A stretch of DNA of 64,000 nt, from NCBI GenBank assembly GCA_963802765.1, contig CAWDJZ010000013.1, positions 124,001 through 188,000 of the forward strand. Direction: 5' to 3'. Each line of letters starts with the position of its first letter. Within the stretch, counting starts at the first letter, position 1. Shown here in pieces: positions 43,367-52,184 of the stretch. The notes beneath the pieces were generated by a model. It had not been told where the DNA came from, searched no databases, and saw only the letters and a list, made by a program, of their open reading frames with translations. A program made the position numbers and the translations under genes. This DNA is from Gaiellasilicea sp963802765. GTDB taxonomy: Bacteria; Actinomycetota; Thermoleophilia; Gaiellales; Gaiellaceae.

Positions 43367-45096
43367 CTAGCCGACGACGCCGGCGTCGTGGACGACCCGG
43401 CCGCCGACGACCGTGAGGACTGGGCGGATCTGCTTCAGCTGCACGTCCGGAACGGTGAAGTAGTCGCGATCGAGCACGACGAGGTCGGCGAGCTTGCCGG
43501 TCTCGATCGAGCCGATCTTGTCCTCCATCCGCAGGAACCAGCTGTTGCCGATCGTGAAGAGCCGGAGCGCCTCCTGCCGCGTGAGGTGCTGGCCGGCGTT
43601 GACCTGCGCGCCGAACGAGTTGACGCCTGTCGTCGCGTAGTAGATGTGGAGCCACGGGTTGAGCGGCGCGATGTGGACGCCGTCGCCGTGGATCCCGACC
43701 TGGACGCCGTGGTCGACGATCGTCCGGAACGGCGCGCCGACTCCGGAGTCGTTCGGCCCCGAGGTCACCCAGCGGAACGCCGCCATCTGCACGGCGGCGC
43801 CAAGCGCCTGCAGCCGGCTGAGGAGCTGCGGCGTCACGAACGGCACGTGGTGGACCATCCAGCGCAGCCCGGTGATGTCGAACTCGGCGTTGACGGTCTC
43901 GTACGCGTTGACCACCTGCTCGAGCTGGGCGAGGCTGCCGACGCTGTTCTCGTTGCGCCAGCCGGCCTGTGCCACGAGCCGTTGCGCCTCCATCCAGACC
44001 GCGCCCGCACCGATCGGCGCCGCCCACTCGCCGATCGAGCCGGTCATCATCAAGTCGTCGCCGAAGAACTGGAACTGGTTGCGAAGCCGCTCCTTCAGCT
44101 CGGGCAGCGCGGGGTCGCTCTGGTTGTGGAGGAAGTTCATCTGCAGCCGGATGGTCGTCTTGCCCTCGCGGTGCAGCTCCAGCCACGAGTCGTACATCCG
44201 GTAGTGGTCGAGGTTGGACAGGACCTGCGTCGGGGAGAGAGGGCCGGGGGTCGGGAAGAGAACCTGGTCGAGGTACGCGGTCAGGCCGACCTGCGCCGAG
44301 TACGCCATCGCGTCCAGCGTGCTGCGCTTCTTGTCCTCGAAGGTCTGCAGGCGGCGGAGCAGGTAGAGGGCGGAGTTGGACGGTCCGCCGGCGAAGCCGC
44401 CCGCGGCGATCGAGCCGTCGGCGGCGGTGTTCACGGGGACGTACTGCGGGTGCGGGCTCGGTCCGGCATCGGCGGCGTCGAAGAACGCCTTGCCGAGCGT
44501 GTTCGTCGCACACGGGCCCGTGAAGCGCGTGTAGAGCAACACCGGGTGGTCCGGCACGGCGGCGTCGAGCTCGGCGCGGGTGGGCATGCGGTGCTCGGCC
44601 CACTGGTTCGTGTGGAAGCCGCCCATCGACGTGATCCACTGCCCCGCCGGTACCGACGGGCGCCTCGCAGCCAGCGCCTCCTGGATCTCGGCGATCGACG
44701 TCGTGTTCTCGAGGATCGTGTGGTAGCCGGGCCGGTTCGCCAGGCTCACGATGTGGACGTGGCCCTCGACGAGGCCGGGCACGACAGTGCGGCCTCGAAG
44801 GTCGATGGCGCGGCCGTGCCTGGGCGTGCCCTTGTCGACCTCGGCGAAACGGCCGTTGCGGATGACGACGCCGGAGACGACGCGGTCGTCGTCGTCCATG
44901 GTGTGGATGCGGCCGTTGTAGAGGACGAGCTCCTCGTCGCCGCGCGGCGGCGGATCGGGCGCGCGCGGCCGACTTGGGCGTCGCGAAGACGGCCGTTCCG
45001 CCTCCCACGCCGATCGCGGCGCCGGCGGCCGCGCCGGTCGCCAGGAACTTCTTGCGGGTCACGCCCTCGCTCGGGCTCCTCGTGCTCGGAATCCAT
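43367..45096 (-). CDS. Exported amidohydrolase family 3, copy 2, two +1 frameshifts
   Basis: About 575 aa, paralog of copies 1 and 3. Start ATG 45096 (MDSEHEEPE); after a +1 break near 45073 comes the signal VTRKKFLATGAAAGAAIGVG, and after a second near 44960 the enzyme proper: VLYNGRIHTMDDDD, VVPGLVEGHVHIVSLANRPG (HxH), QMNFLHNQSDPALPELKERL, GDGVHIAPLNPWLHIYYATT, GSIETGKLADLVVLDRDYF. The joins are restored by skipping one base each. Confidence 0.82.
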
Positions 45097-45108
45097 CCGT
45101 TCCTCCTC

Positions 45109-46826
45109 TCAGCCCACGACGCCGGCGTCGTGGACGACGTTGCCGCCGACGACGGTGAGCACCGGACGGATCCGCTTCAGCTCCTCGTCGGTGACCGTGA
45201 AGTAGTCCTTGTCGAGGACGACGAGGTCGGCGAGCTTGCCGGTCTCGATCGTCCCGATCCGGTCTTCCATGTTCAGGTGCCAGGCGTTCTCGCGCGTGTA
45301 CAGCCGGAGAGCCTCCCGGCGCGAGATCTGCTGGCCGTCGTTGATGAGCACGCCGAGCGCGTTGACGCCGGTGGTCGCGTAGTAGAGCGCGAACCACGGT
45401 GTCAGCGGCGCGATGTGCACGCCGTCCATGTGGATACCGTTCTGGATCCCGCTCTCCGAGACCATCCGGAAGGGCGACCCGTTGGCCGTGGGCGTGCCCG
45501 TGCCGTACCGCCAGCAGCCCACCTGGACGCCGACGTGGGACGCCGACGATCGCCTTGAGCCGTTCGAGCAGCTGCGGCGTCGCGACCTGGACGTGATGGA
45601 CCGTCCAGCGCAGGTCGGAGATGTCGAACTCGGCGTCGACGGTCTCCAGGCCGGCGACCACGTTCTCGAGCGCAGGCGAGGCTGAGCGTGCGGTTCGTGT
45701 TGCGCCAGCGAGCCTGGGCGATCACCCGCTGCGCCTCGAGCCAGACGGGACCGCTGCCGTCGCCGGGTGCGCCCCATTCGCCGATCGCGCCGGTCATCAT
45801 CAGGTCGTTGCCGAAGAGCTGGAACTGGTTCTTCAGGCGCTCCTTCAGCTCCGGCAGGTTGATGTCGTTCTGGTTGTGCAGGAAGTTCGTCTGCAGCCGG
45901 ATGAACGTCTTGCCCTCACGATGGAGCGCGAGCACCGGGTCGTACATCCGGAAGTGGTCGAGGTTCGGCAGGCCCTGCGTCGGGGTGAGCGGTCCCGGCG
46001 ACGGCGGCAGCACCTGGTCGAGGAGCGCATGTCAGTCCGACGCTCGCCGAGTACGCCATCGCGTCGAGCGTGCTCCGCCTCTTGTCCTCGAACGTCTGGC
46101 GGACGCGCAGGTGGTAGAGCGCGCGGTTCGACTGGTTCGGGTTGCCCGTGGCGATCGAGCCGTCGGCGCCGACCGTCACCGGGCCTGCGAGCGGGTCGGA
46201 GACGCTCTCGAAGAACGCCTTGCCGAGGCTGTTCGTGACCGACGGGCCGCCGCCGCCCTGGTAGAGGAACACCGGCCTGTCCGGAACGGCGTCGTCGAGC
46301 TCCGTGAGGTTCGGCAGGCGCCGCTCGGCGAAGAAGTTGGTGTGCCAGCCGCCCATGCCGGTGATGAACTCGCCGGCCGGCACGGACGGGCGGCGTGCCG
46401 CCAGCAGCTCCTGGATGTCGGCGATGTTGGTCGCGTTCTCGATGACGACGTGGTGGCCCGGCCGGTTGCAGAGGCTCACGAAGTGCACGTGGCCCTCGAT
46501 CAGGCCGGGGACCACGGTGCGGCCCTTCAGGTCGATGGCGCGGCCGTGGCGGGGGACTCCTTGTCGACCTCGGCGAAGCGCCCGTTTCGGATGACGACGC
46601 CGGAGACGACGCGGTCGTCGTTGTCCATGGTGTGGATCCGGCCGTTGTAGAGAACGACCTCTTCGTCCTGGCGCGGCGGCGGCTCGGCCGCCCTGCTCGA
46701 CCGCGGCGCCACGAACGCCGCGCCGGTCGCTCCGAAGCCGATCGCCGCACCTGCGGCGGCTCCTCCCGCGATGAACTGCTTCCGCGAGACCCGCTTCCGG
46801 CCGGGATGCTCCTCCTCAGGCTCCAT
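45109..46826 (-). CDS. Exported amidohydrolase family 3, copy 3, four frameshifts
   Basis: About 570 aa, first gene of the operon. RVSRKQFIAGGAAAGAAIGF signal, VLYNGRIHTMDNDD, then across breaks near 46560 (-1), 46025, 45679 and 45545 (+1 each): MVPGLIEGHVHFVSLCNRPG, QTNFLHNQNDINLPELKERL, WTVHHVQVATPQLLERLKAI, MDGVHIAPLTPWFALYYATT and GTIETGKLADLVVLDKDYF. Every segment aligns in order with copies 1 and 2, so the gene is a single paralog. Whether the lesions are real or errors is open; the other two copies carry fewer. Confidence 0.8.
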
Positions 46827-46925
46827 GGTGCCTCCCCTCCGGCGAGGTCGTCCGGCACCGTTGCCGCCATGCCGAACGTCAACGCTGCTTCACAACGTCG
46901 TCAATGACACTCGACAGCGATTGCT

Positions 46926-46954
46926 ACCTAAGCAGGTTGCGTCGAATGTGTCAA
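46926..46954 (-). promoter_or_regulatory. Promoter of the amidohydrolase triplet
   Basis: Minus-strand TTGACA (46954-46949), 17 nt, TTAGGT (46931-46926), followed by AGC and, a little downstream, GAGTGTCATTGAC. Both hexamers, the spacing and much of the downstream region match the 25549-25577 promoter. Leader to ATG 46826 is about 90 nt. Confidence 0.75.
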
Positions 46955-47063
46955 ACGGGCTTGGAATGGCGAAAGCGCCACCGTTTACAGACACTCGACC
47001 CGGTGTCGACCCGACGGCTCGCCCGGCCGCCGCCGTTCACTCACGATGTACGAAGGTTGCCGG

Positions 47064-47726
47064 CTAGTCGCGGAACGCATCGGCGCGCGAGTCGCCGCGC
47101 CGGTTCACGACCGTCCAAACCGCGACGGCCGGCTCGTTGCCGATCGTCCAGAGCCGGTGCGGCTTCGACGCGTCGAAGCAGATCGAGTCGTTCGCCCGGA
47201 CGACGTACTCGTCGAATCCAATCTGCACGCCGAGCGTGCCGCTCACGACGAAGCCGTACTCCTTGCCGCCGTGCCGCGTCAGGGCGTCCGGGGCGCAGGA
47301 CTCCGCGCCCACGGGGTACACGAGGTAGACGAAGTCGACCTCGTCGTCGGAGCCGGGCGTGAGCCGCTCCCAGCGAACGCCGTCCGCCAGGGTGATCACC
47401 TTGCGCGTGTCGTGTCGTTGCACAGGAGACCAGGTCGCCGCCGAGCCGGGCGGAGGCTCCGTGCCGTTGAACAGCTCCCCGATCGGGATCCCGAGCTGCG
47501 TCGCGATCGCCCACAGCGTGGCGACAGACGGCGTCGCCCGGCCCCTCTCGATCTGCGAGATCAGGCTCGGAGACACCTCGGTCTTGGCCGCGAGGCCCCG
47601 CACCGAGAAGCCGGCGGCGTGACGGGCCTGGCGGATGCTCGCGCCCAGCGTCTCCGAGACGTTGCCTTTCCCGTTCGTGCGCGTGCCGCGCTGAACATCC
47701 TCCACGTCGTGTTCACTTCGTGCCAC
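47064..47726 (-). CDS. XRE-family regulator with C-terminal cupin sensor, paralog of 30546
   Basis: About 220 aa. HTH: LGASIRQARHAAGFSVRGLA, TEVSPSLISQIERGRATPSV; cupin sensor: GVRWERLTPGSDDEVDFVYL, GGKEYGFVVSGTLGVQIGF, ANDSICFDASKPHRLWTIG. The same cupin phrases occur in the 30546 protein. GTG 47726 is preferred because TATAGT lies 6 nt upstream; in-frame codons continue to 47792. It lies just upstream of the amidohydrolase triplet on the same strand and is the obvious candidate regulator. Confidence 0.88.
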   Translation of the reverse strand: MARSEHDVEDVQRGTRTNGKGNVSETLGASIRQARHAAGFSVRGLAAKTEVSPSLISQIERGRATPSVATLWAIATQLGIPIGELFNGTEPPPGSAATWSPVQRHDTRKVITLADGVRWERLTPGSDDEVDFVYLVYPVGAESCAPDALTRHGGKEYGFVVSGTLGVQIGFDEYVVRANDSICFDASKPHRLWTIGNEPAVAVWTVVNRRGDSRADAFRD

Positions 47727-47732
47727 ACAGTC

Positions 47733-47738
47733 ACTATA
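47733..47738 (-). promoter_or_regulatory. Leaderless -10 box of the second XRE-cupin gene
   Basis: Minus-strand TATAGT, 6 nt before GTG 47726. Confidence 0.55.
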
Positions 47739-47921
47739 ACCCCGTATTTCGGCTATGACCGTGACGGAAAGCCACTCGCGCCACGGGCGCAACGTGAATC
47801 GCCGCGCGCGTCGTTGTAGAGTGGCATCGAACGGCCCCGGGTCTTTCGTGCAGTTGGGTTGGATGGCAGGTCGTCTGGCGGCGATGCCGGCGGCGGGTCA
47901 GCCGAGACCGAGGAGGAGAGC

Positions 47922-48857
47922 GTGCACCACCTGAAGCGCCTTGAGGAGATCGTTCCGACAGTCGCCTATCAGTCGGGGAGCGTCGGCTTCAAGCGCTGCT
48001 CCCTCGTCGACGGCTCGACCGGATCGGTGCACATGGGCCTGGGCCTCTGCCGTCTGGACGACGGGCACGTCGACACCCACCTCCACTCCTTCGAGGAGAG
48101 CTTCTTCGTGCTGGAGGGAGAGCCCATCCTTTATCTCGACGGCCGGGGCATCGAGCTCGGGGTCGGGGCGTGCGGGGTCGTGCCGGTCGGCGTGAAGCAT
48201 GCCTGGCGCGCCGACGGGGCGGCGTCGTGGATCGACATGATGTCGCCGCGACCGCGCCCGCCCGAGGAGCCGCCCGACACGTTCTTCGTCGGGCCCGCGC
48301 CGACGTCGCAGGCAGCGCCGCTCGACGTGCGCGACCCGCGCAACCGCCACCTCTTCCGCCTCGCCGACTGGGAGATGGACATCGACGAGCTCAAGGCCGG
48401 CGCGCCCGTCGACCAGCCGACAGTCTCGGCGAGCATGGCGACGGCGCTCCTCGCCTACAGCGGCATCGCCGTGAAGATGCTCGTCGACCAGCGGCTCGAC
48501 GCGCACCTGCACACCATGTTCATGGTCCAGTACCAGCCGGGCGGCGTCGCGCAGCCTCACGACCACCCCTACGAGGAGTCGTACTACATGCTCGAGGGCG
48601 AGGTCGAGGCGGTCGCCGACGGCGAGCGTTACGCGCTGCGGCCCGGCGACGTGTTCTGGACCGGCGTCGGGTCGATCCACGCTTTCCACAACACGAGCGG
48701 CAAGCGGGTGAAATGGCTCGAGACCTCGGCGCCCGGGCCGCCGGACCGGCACTCCTACCGCTTCGACCGCGACTGGGACTACCTGGACGGGCAGCTCGCC
48801 GCCTCGCAGGAGCTCCACGCGCAGTCCGCTGCTCGGCCTCAGCCCGTCCGCCGGTGA
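47922..48857 (+). CDS. Bicupin protein (ureidoglycine aminohydrolase-like)
   Basis: Two cupin domains in 311 aa. Domain 1: HVDTHLHSFEESFFVLEGE and VVPVGVKHAWRA. Domain 2: AQPHDHPYEESYYMLEGEVE and FWTGVGSIHAFHNTSG, with a full His/His/Glu/His set only in domain 2. This arrangement is seen in (S)-ureidoglycine aminohydrolase, which would fit the purine theme, but other bicupins look similar, so the function is tentative. GTG 47922 has AGGAGGAG upstream. The stop overlaps the next gene (GTGA). Confidence 0.72.
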   Translation: MHHLKRLEEIVPTVAYQSGSVGFKRCSLVDGSTGSVHMGLGLCRLDDGHVDTHLHSFEESFFVLEGEPILYLDGRGIELGVGACGVVPVGVKHAWRADGAASWIDMMSPRPRPPEEPPDTFFVGPAPTSQAAPLDVRDPRNRHLFRLADWEMDIDELKAGAPVDQPTVSASMATALLAYSGIAVKMLVDQRLDAHLHTMFMVQYQPGGVAQPHDHPYEESYYMLEGEVEAVADGERYALRPGDVFWTGVGSIHAFHNTSGKRVKWLETSAPGPPDRHSYRFDRDWDYLDGQLAASQELHAQSAARPQPVRR

Positions 48858-49735
48858 ACGCCGGCTTCGCCGGCCTCGGCCGGATGGGATCCGCGATGGC
48901 CCGCCGGCTGCTCGACGCCGGCCACTCGCTGACCGTCTGGAACCGCTCGGCGTCGCGCAGCAACGAGCTCGTCGCCGCCGGGGCGCGACTTGCCGGGAGC
49001 CCGCGCGAGCTCGGCGAGTCGTCCGAGATCGTCGTGACGATGGTCTCCGACGGAGACGCGCTTCGAGAGGTGCTGCACGGCGACGACGGGCTGCTGGCCG
49101 GCCTCGGCACCGGCTCGGTGCTCGTCGACATGAGCACCATCGGGCCGGCGGCGGCACGCGAGTTTGCATCCGAGGTGACGGAGCGCGGCGCCGCCTGGCT
49201 GGACGCGCCGGTGTCCGGCAGCACGGCGCTCGCCGAGCGAGGGGCGCTGACGATCCTCGCAGGCGGCGACGCCGAGATTCTCGAGCGCGTGCGACCCGTG
49301 CTCGAGTCGATGGGCCAGACGATCTTCCACTTGGGCGGAACCGGCGCCGGCGCCGCGATGAAGGTCGTGTTGCAGGGTGTCCTCTCCGTCATCAACGAGT
49401 CGATCGCCGAAGGCCTCGTGCTCGCCGAGCGGTCCGGGATCGTGCGCGAAACGGCGTACGACGTCTTCGCCGGCGGCGCGGTCGCATCGCCCTATGTGCA
49501 GTACAAGCGCGGCGCGTTCCTTGATCCGGAGTCGACGCCGGTCGCCTTCACAGTCGACCTCATGCGCAAGGACCTGCGGCTCACCTTCGACCTCGCCGAG
49601 GAGGCCGGCCTACGGCTCCCCACCGTCGGCGCCGCCGACGAGGTCCTGGCCCGGGCGGCAGCGAACGAGCTGGGCGCCGCGGATTTTGCCCGCGTCGCGG
49701 ACGTGCTGCGCGAGTCGTCTGAGAACTTTGGATGA
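48854..49735 (+). CDS. 3-hydroxyisobutyrate dehydrogenase-family / tartronate semialdehyde reductase
   Basis: NAD(P)-dependent beta-hydroxyacid dehydrogenase, 293 aa. Rossmann loop FAGLGRMGSAMARRLLDAGH, then VLVDMSTIGPAAAREFA, substrate loop APVSGSTALAERGALTILAG and catalytic Lys in GTGAGAAMKVVLQGVLS. Candidate substrates are tartronate semialdehyde (downstream of glyoxylate from ureides) or hydroxyisobutyrate. Coupled to the bicupin and to the SDR gene by GTGA/ATGA overlaps. Confidence 0.85.
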   Translation: MNAGFAGLGRMGSAMARRLLDAGHSLTVWNRSASRSNELVAAGARLAGSPRELGESSEIVVTMVSDGDALREVLHGDDGLLAGLGTGSVLVDMSTIGPAAAREFASEVTERGAAWLDAPVSGSTALAERGALTILAGGDAEILERVRPVLESMGQTIFHLGGTGAGAAMKVVLQGVLSVINESIAEGLVLAERSGIVRETAYDVFAGGAVASPYVQYKRGAFLDPESTPVAFTVDLMRKDLRLTFDLAEEAGLRLPTVGAADEVLARAAANELGAADFARVADVLRESSENFG

Positions 49736-50457
49736 ACGACGGCAAGGAGGAGGCAATGGCCGAAGGTGGGACAGTAGTCGTCGTCGGCGGGACAGCCGGC
49801 ATCGGGCGGGAGGTCGCGCGCCACTTCGCCGAGCGCAATCGGCAGGTCGTCGTGACCGGACGCGACGCCGCGCGGGCGGAGGGCGTCGCCGCCGAGCTCG
49901 GCGGCCACACGACGGGGCTCGGGTTCGACCTCGCGGCCCCGGAGGCGATCGGCGAAGCGCTCTCCGGCGTGGGCGCGGTCGACTCCCTCGTCCTGGCGGC
50001 AATCGAGCGCGACAACAACCGTGCCCGCGAGTACGACATCGCGTCGGCGACGCGGCTCGTGACGCTGAAGCTCATCGGCTACACCGAGGTCGTGCACGCG
50101 CTCGTGCCGCGGCTCGGCGACACGAGCTCGGTGGTCGTCTTCGGGGGCCTCGCGAAGGACCGGCCCTACCCGGGCTCGACGACCGTCACGACAGTCAACG
50201 GAGGCGTGACGGCCATGGTGCGGACTCTCGCGCTCGAGCTCGCGCCCGTTCGCTTCAACGCGCTGCACCCAGGGATCGTCGGCGACAGCCCCGAGTGGGC
50301 GCCGAAGCAGGAGCGGGTCGCCGACGTGCGCGCCCGGACGCCCACGGGGCGCAACGTCACGATGCAGGACGTCGTCGGCGCGGTCGTCTTCCTGCTCGAG
50401 AACCCGTCGGTGAACGGCGTCAACCTCGAGGTCGACGGCGGCTGGTTGCTCATGTAG
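49732..50457 (+). CDS. SDR-fold protein lacking the YxxxK catalytic pair
   Basis: Short-chain dehydrogenase/reductase fold, 241 aa. Cofactor loop VVVGGTAGIGREVARHFAE and C-terminal NPSVNGVNLEVDGGWLLM are standard. Where the family has Tyr-x3-Lys, this protein reads STTVTTVNGGVTAMVRTLAL, with no Tyr or Lys. It may be non-catalytic or use a different mechanism. Last gene of the bicupin operon; ATG 49732 overlaps the upstream TGA. Confidence 0.85.
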   Translation: MNDGKEEAMAEGGTVVVVGGTAGIGREVARHFAERNRQVVVTGRDAARAEGVAAELGGHTTGLGFDLAAPEAIGEALSGVGAVDSLVLAAIERDNNRAREYDIASATRLVTLKLIGYTEVVHALVPRLGDTSSVVVFGGLAKDRPYPGSTTVTTVNGGVTAMVRTLALELAPVRFNALHPGIVGDSPEWAPKQERVADVRARTPTGRNVTMQDVVGAVVFLLENPSVNGVNLEVDGGWLLM

Positions 50458-50564
50458 AGGAGGCTCATCCCCTGACCGCGCCGGCGAGCTCGCGGACGAT
50501 CCGCGTGGCGCGCCGGTGGAGCCCGGAGGCGGCACCGTCGTAGGATTGGCGCAGAAGCGCGCCC

Positions 50565-52184
50565 GTGAACGCCTCTTCCCGCAAGCCGCTGCTCGTGGTC
50601 GCCGACGACGACCCGGCCGACCGCGCCCGCATCGAAGCGGAGCTCGTCAGGCGCTACGGCGCCGACTACGCGGTCGGCGGCTGCGGCACGACCGAGCTGA
50701 CGGGGACGCTCGAGCACGCCCGGGCGGCGGGGGACGACGTTGCCGTGGTGCTCGCGGCCGGGCCCGCCGGAGCCGAGCTCCTCGCGGGCGTGCGCGGGCT
50801 CTTCCCCGCAGCTCGGCGCGGACTCCTGATCCCCTGGCTCGGGTGGGCCGACCGCTCGCTCGCGACGATCGTCCTGAAGGCGATGGCGCAGGGCAAGATC
50901 GACCTCTACGTCATCAAGCCGACGCGGTCGCCCGACGAGGTCTTCCACCGCACCGTCACGGAGCTCCTGCAGGAATCGGCGCGCCTCAAGGGCGTCGGGC
51001 CTGCCGGTGTGACCGTGATCGCCGATCCCCGCTCCGCGCGGGCCCACGAGCTGCGGAGCGCGTTGGACGGGCTCGGAACCCCGCATCGGCTCCTCGACCC
51101 GGAGACGGACGCGCCGCCCGAGGTGACGCTCGCCGACGGGACCGTGCTCCACGACCCCTCGCCCGCCGAGCTCGCCCGGGCGCTCGGCTTCCCGACCGAG
51201 CTCGAGGAGACCGTCGCCGACCTCGTCGTCGTCGGGGCGGGCCCCGCCGGTCTCGGCGCGGCCGTCTACGCGGCCTCCGAAGGCCTGCGGACGACCGTCC
51301 TCGACGCCGGCGCCGTCGGCGGCCAGGCGGGCTCCAGCTCGCTGATTCGCAACTACCTCGGCTTCCCGCGCGGGCTCGGGGGCGGCGAGCTCGCCCAGCG
51401 CGCCTACCAGCAGGCGTGGCTCTTCGGGACACGCTTCCAGCTGACGGAGCGTGTCGTCCGGCTCGAGCCTCGCGACGACGGCTTCGACGTCGGCACGGCG
51501 GACGGGGGTGAGGTGATGGCCCGCGCAGTCGTGCTCGCGCTCGGCGTCGAATACCGCCGTCTCGACGCGCCCGGGCTCGCAGAGCTCGAGGGCGTCGGCG
51601 TCTACTACGGCGCGTCGATGTCCGATGCCCAGGCGCTCGCCGGCGAGGAGGTCTACGTCGTGGGCGGTGGCAACTCGGCCGGGCAGGCGGCCCTCCACGT
51701 CGCCCGCTACGCGGCCCGCGTGACGATCCTGGTCCGGGGTGAATCGCTCGCGTCGAGCATGTCCAGGTACCTGATCGACGCGATCGACGAGGCGCCCAAC
51801 GTGGGCATACGCGAACGCACGGTCGTGGCGGGAGCCACCGGCGAGGGGCGGCTCGAGCAGCTCGAGCTGCGCGACGCCGAGACGGGCGAGCTCGAGCAGG
51901 TGCCCGCGGCGGCGCTGCTCGTCCTGATCGGCGCGATTCCGCGGACGGAGTGGCTTCCGGCGAGCATCGCTCGCGACGACTGGGGCTACGTCGTCACAGG
52001 AGCGGCGGCAGGCGCGGGCCGGATGACCGAGACCACCGTGCCCGGCGTGTTCGCCGCCGGAGACGTCCGCGCAAGCTCGATCAAGCGTGTCGCCGCAGCC
52101 GTCGGGGACGGTGCGTTGGCCGTGAGCGAGGTGCACGCCCACCTCGCCGACCAGGAAGCCAGCCGGTGGCCGGCCCGAGGCTGA
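50565..52184 (+). CDS. Receiver-like domain fused to thioredoxin-reductase-like flavoprotein
   Basis: 539 aa. N-terminal ~130 residues have a response-regulator fold (LLVVADDDPADRARIEAELV ... LYVIKPTRSPDEV), but the usual phospho-acceptor position reads VVLAAGP without Asp. The remainder is a thioredoxin-reductase-like FAD/NAD(P) module: DLVVVGAGPAGLGAAVYAAS, YLGFPRGLGGGELAQ, YVVGGGNSAGQAALHVARYA, GVFAAGDVRASSIKRVA. The redox CxxC is absent (VYYGASMSDAQAL). This matches the known fused response regulator/thioredoxin-reductase family. GTG 50565; the 3' end overlaps the cyclase gene by 19 nt. Confidence 0.88.
   Translation: MNASSRKPLLVVADDDPADRARIEAELVRRYGADYAVGGCGTTELTGTLEHARAAGDDVAVVLAAGPAGAELLAGVRGLFPAARRGLLIPWLGWADRSLATIVLKAMAQGKIDLYVIKPTRSPDEVFHRTVTELLQESARLKGVGPAGVTVIADPRSARAHELRSALDGLGTPHRLLDPETDAPPEVTLADGTVLHDPSPAELARALGFPTELEETVADLVVVGAGPAGLGAAVYAASEGLRTTVLDAGAVGGQAGSSSLIRNYLGFPRGLGGGELAQRAYQQAWLFGTRFQLTERVVRLEPRDDGFDVGTADGGEVMARAVVLALGVEYRRLDAPGLAELEGVGVYYGASMSDAQALAGEEVYVVGGGNSAGQAALHVARYAARVTILVRGESLASSMSRYLIDAIDEAPNVGIRERTVVAGATGEGRLEQLELRDAETGELEQVPAAALLVLIGAIPRTEWLPASIARDDWGYVVTGAAAGAGRMTETTVPGVFAAGDVRASSIKRVAAAVGDGALAVSEVHAHLADQEASRWPARG

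Noticed and set aside
40638..45062. 1474-codon minus-strand open frame apparently joining amidohydrolases and the permease
   Set aside because: Only its first 30 residues and last 340 residues match families; the middle is an out-of-frame reading of two amidohydrolases. Stops of the real genes lie between.
50565..52184. True thioredoxin reductase
   Set aside because: The redox-active CxxC is missing, replaced by GASMSDA, and an N-terminal receiver fold is fused.
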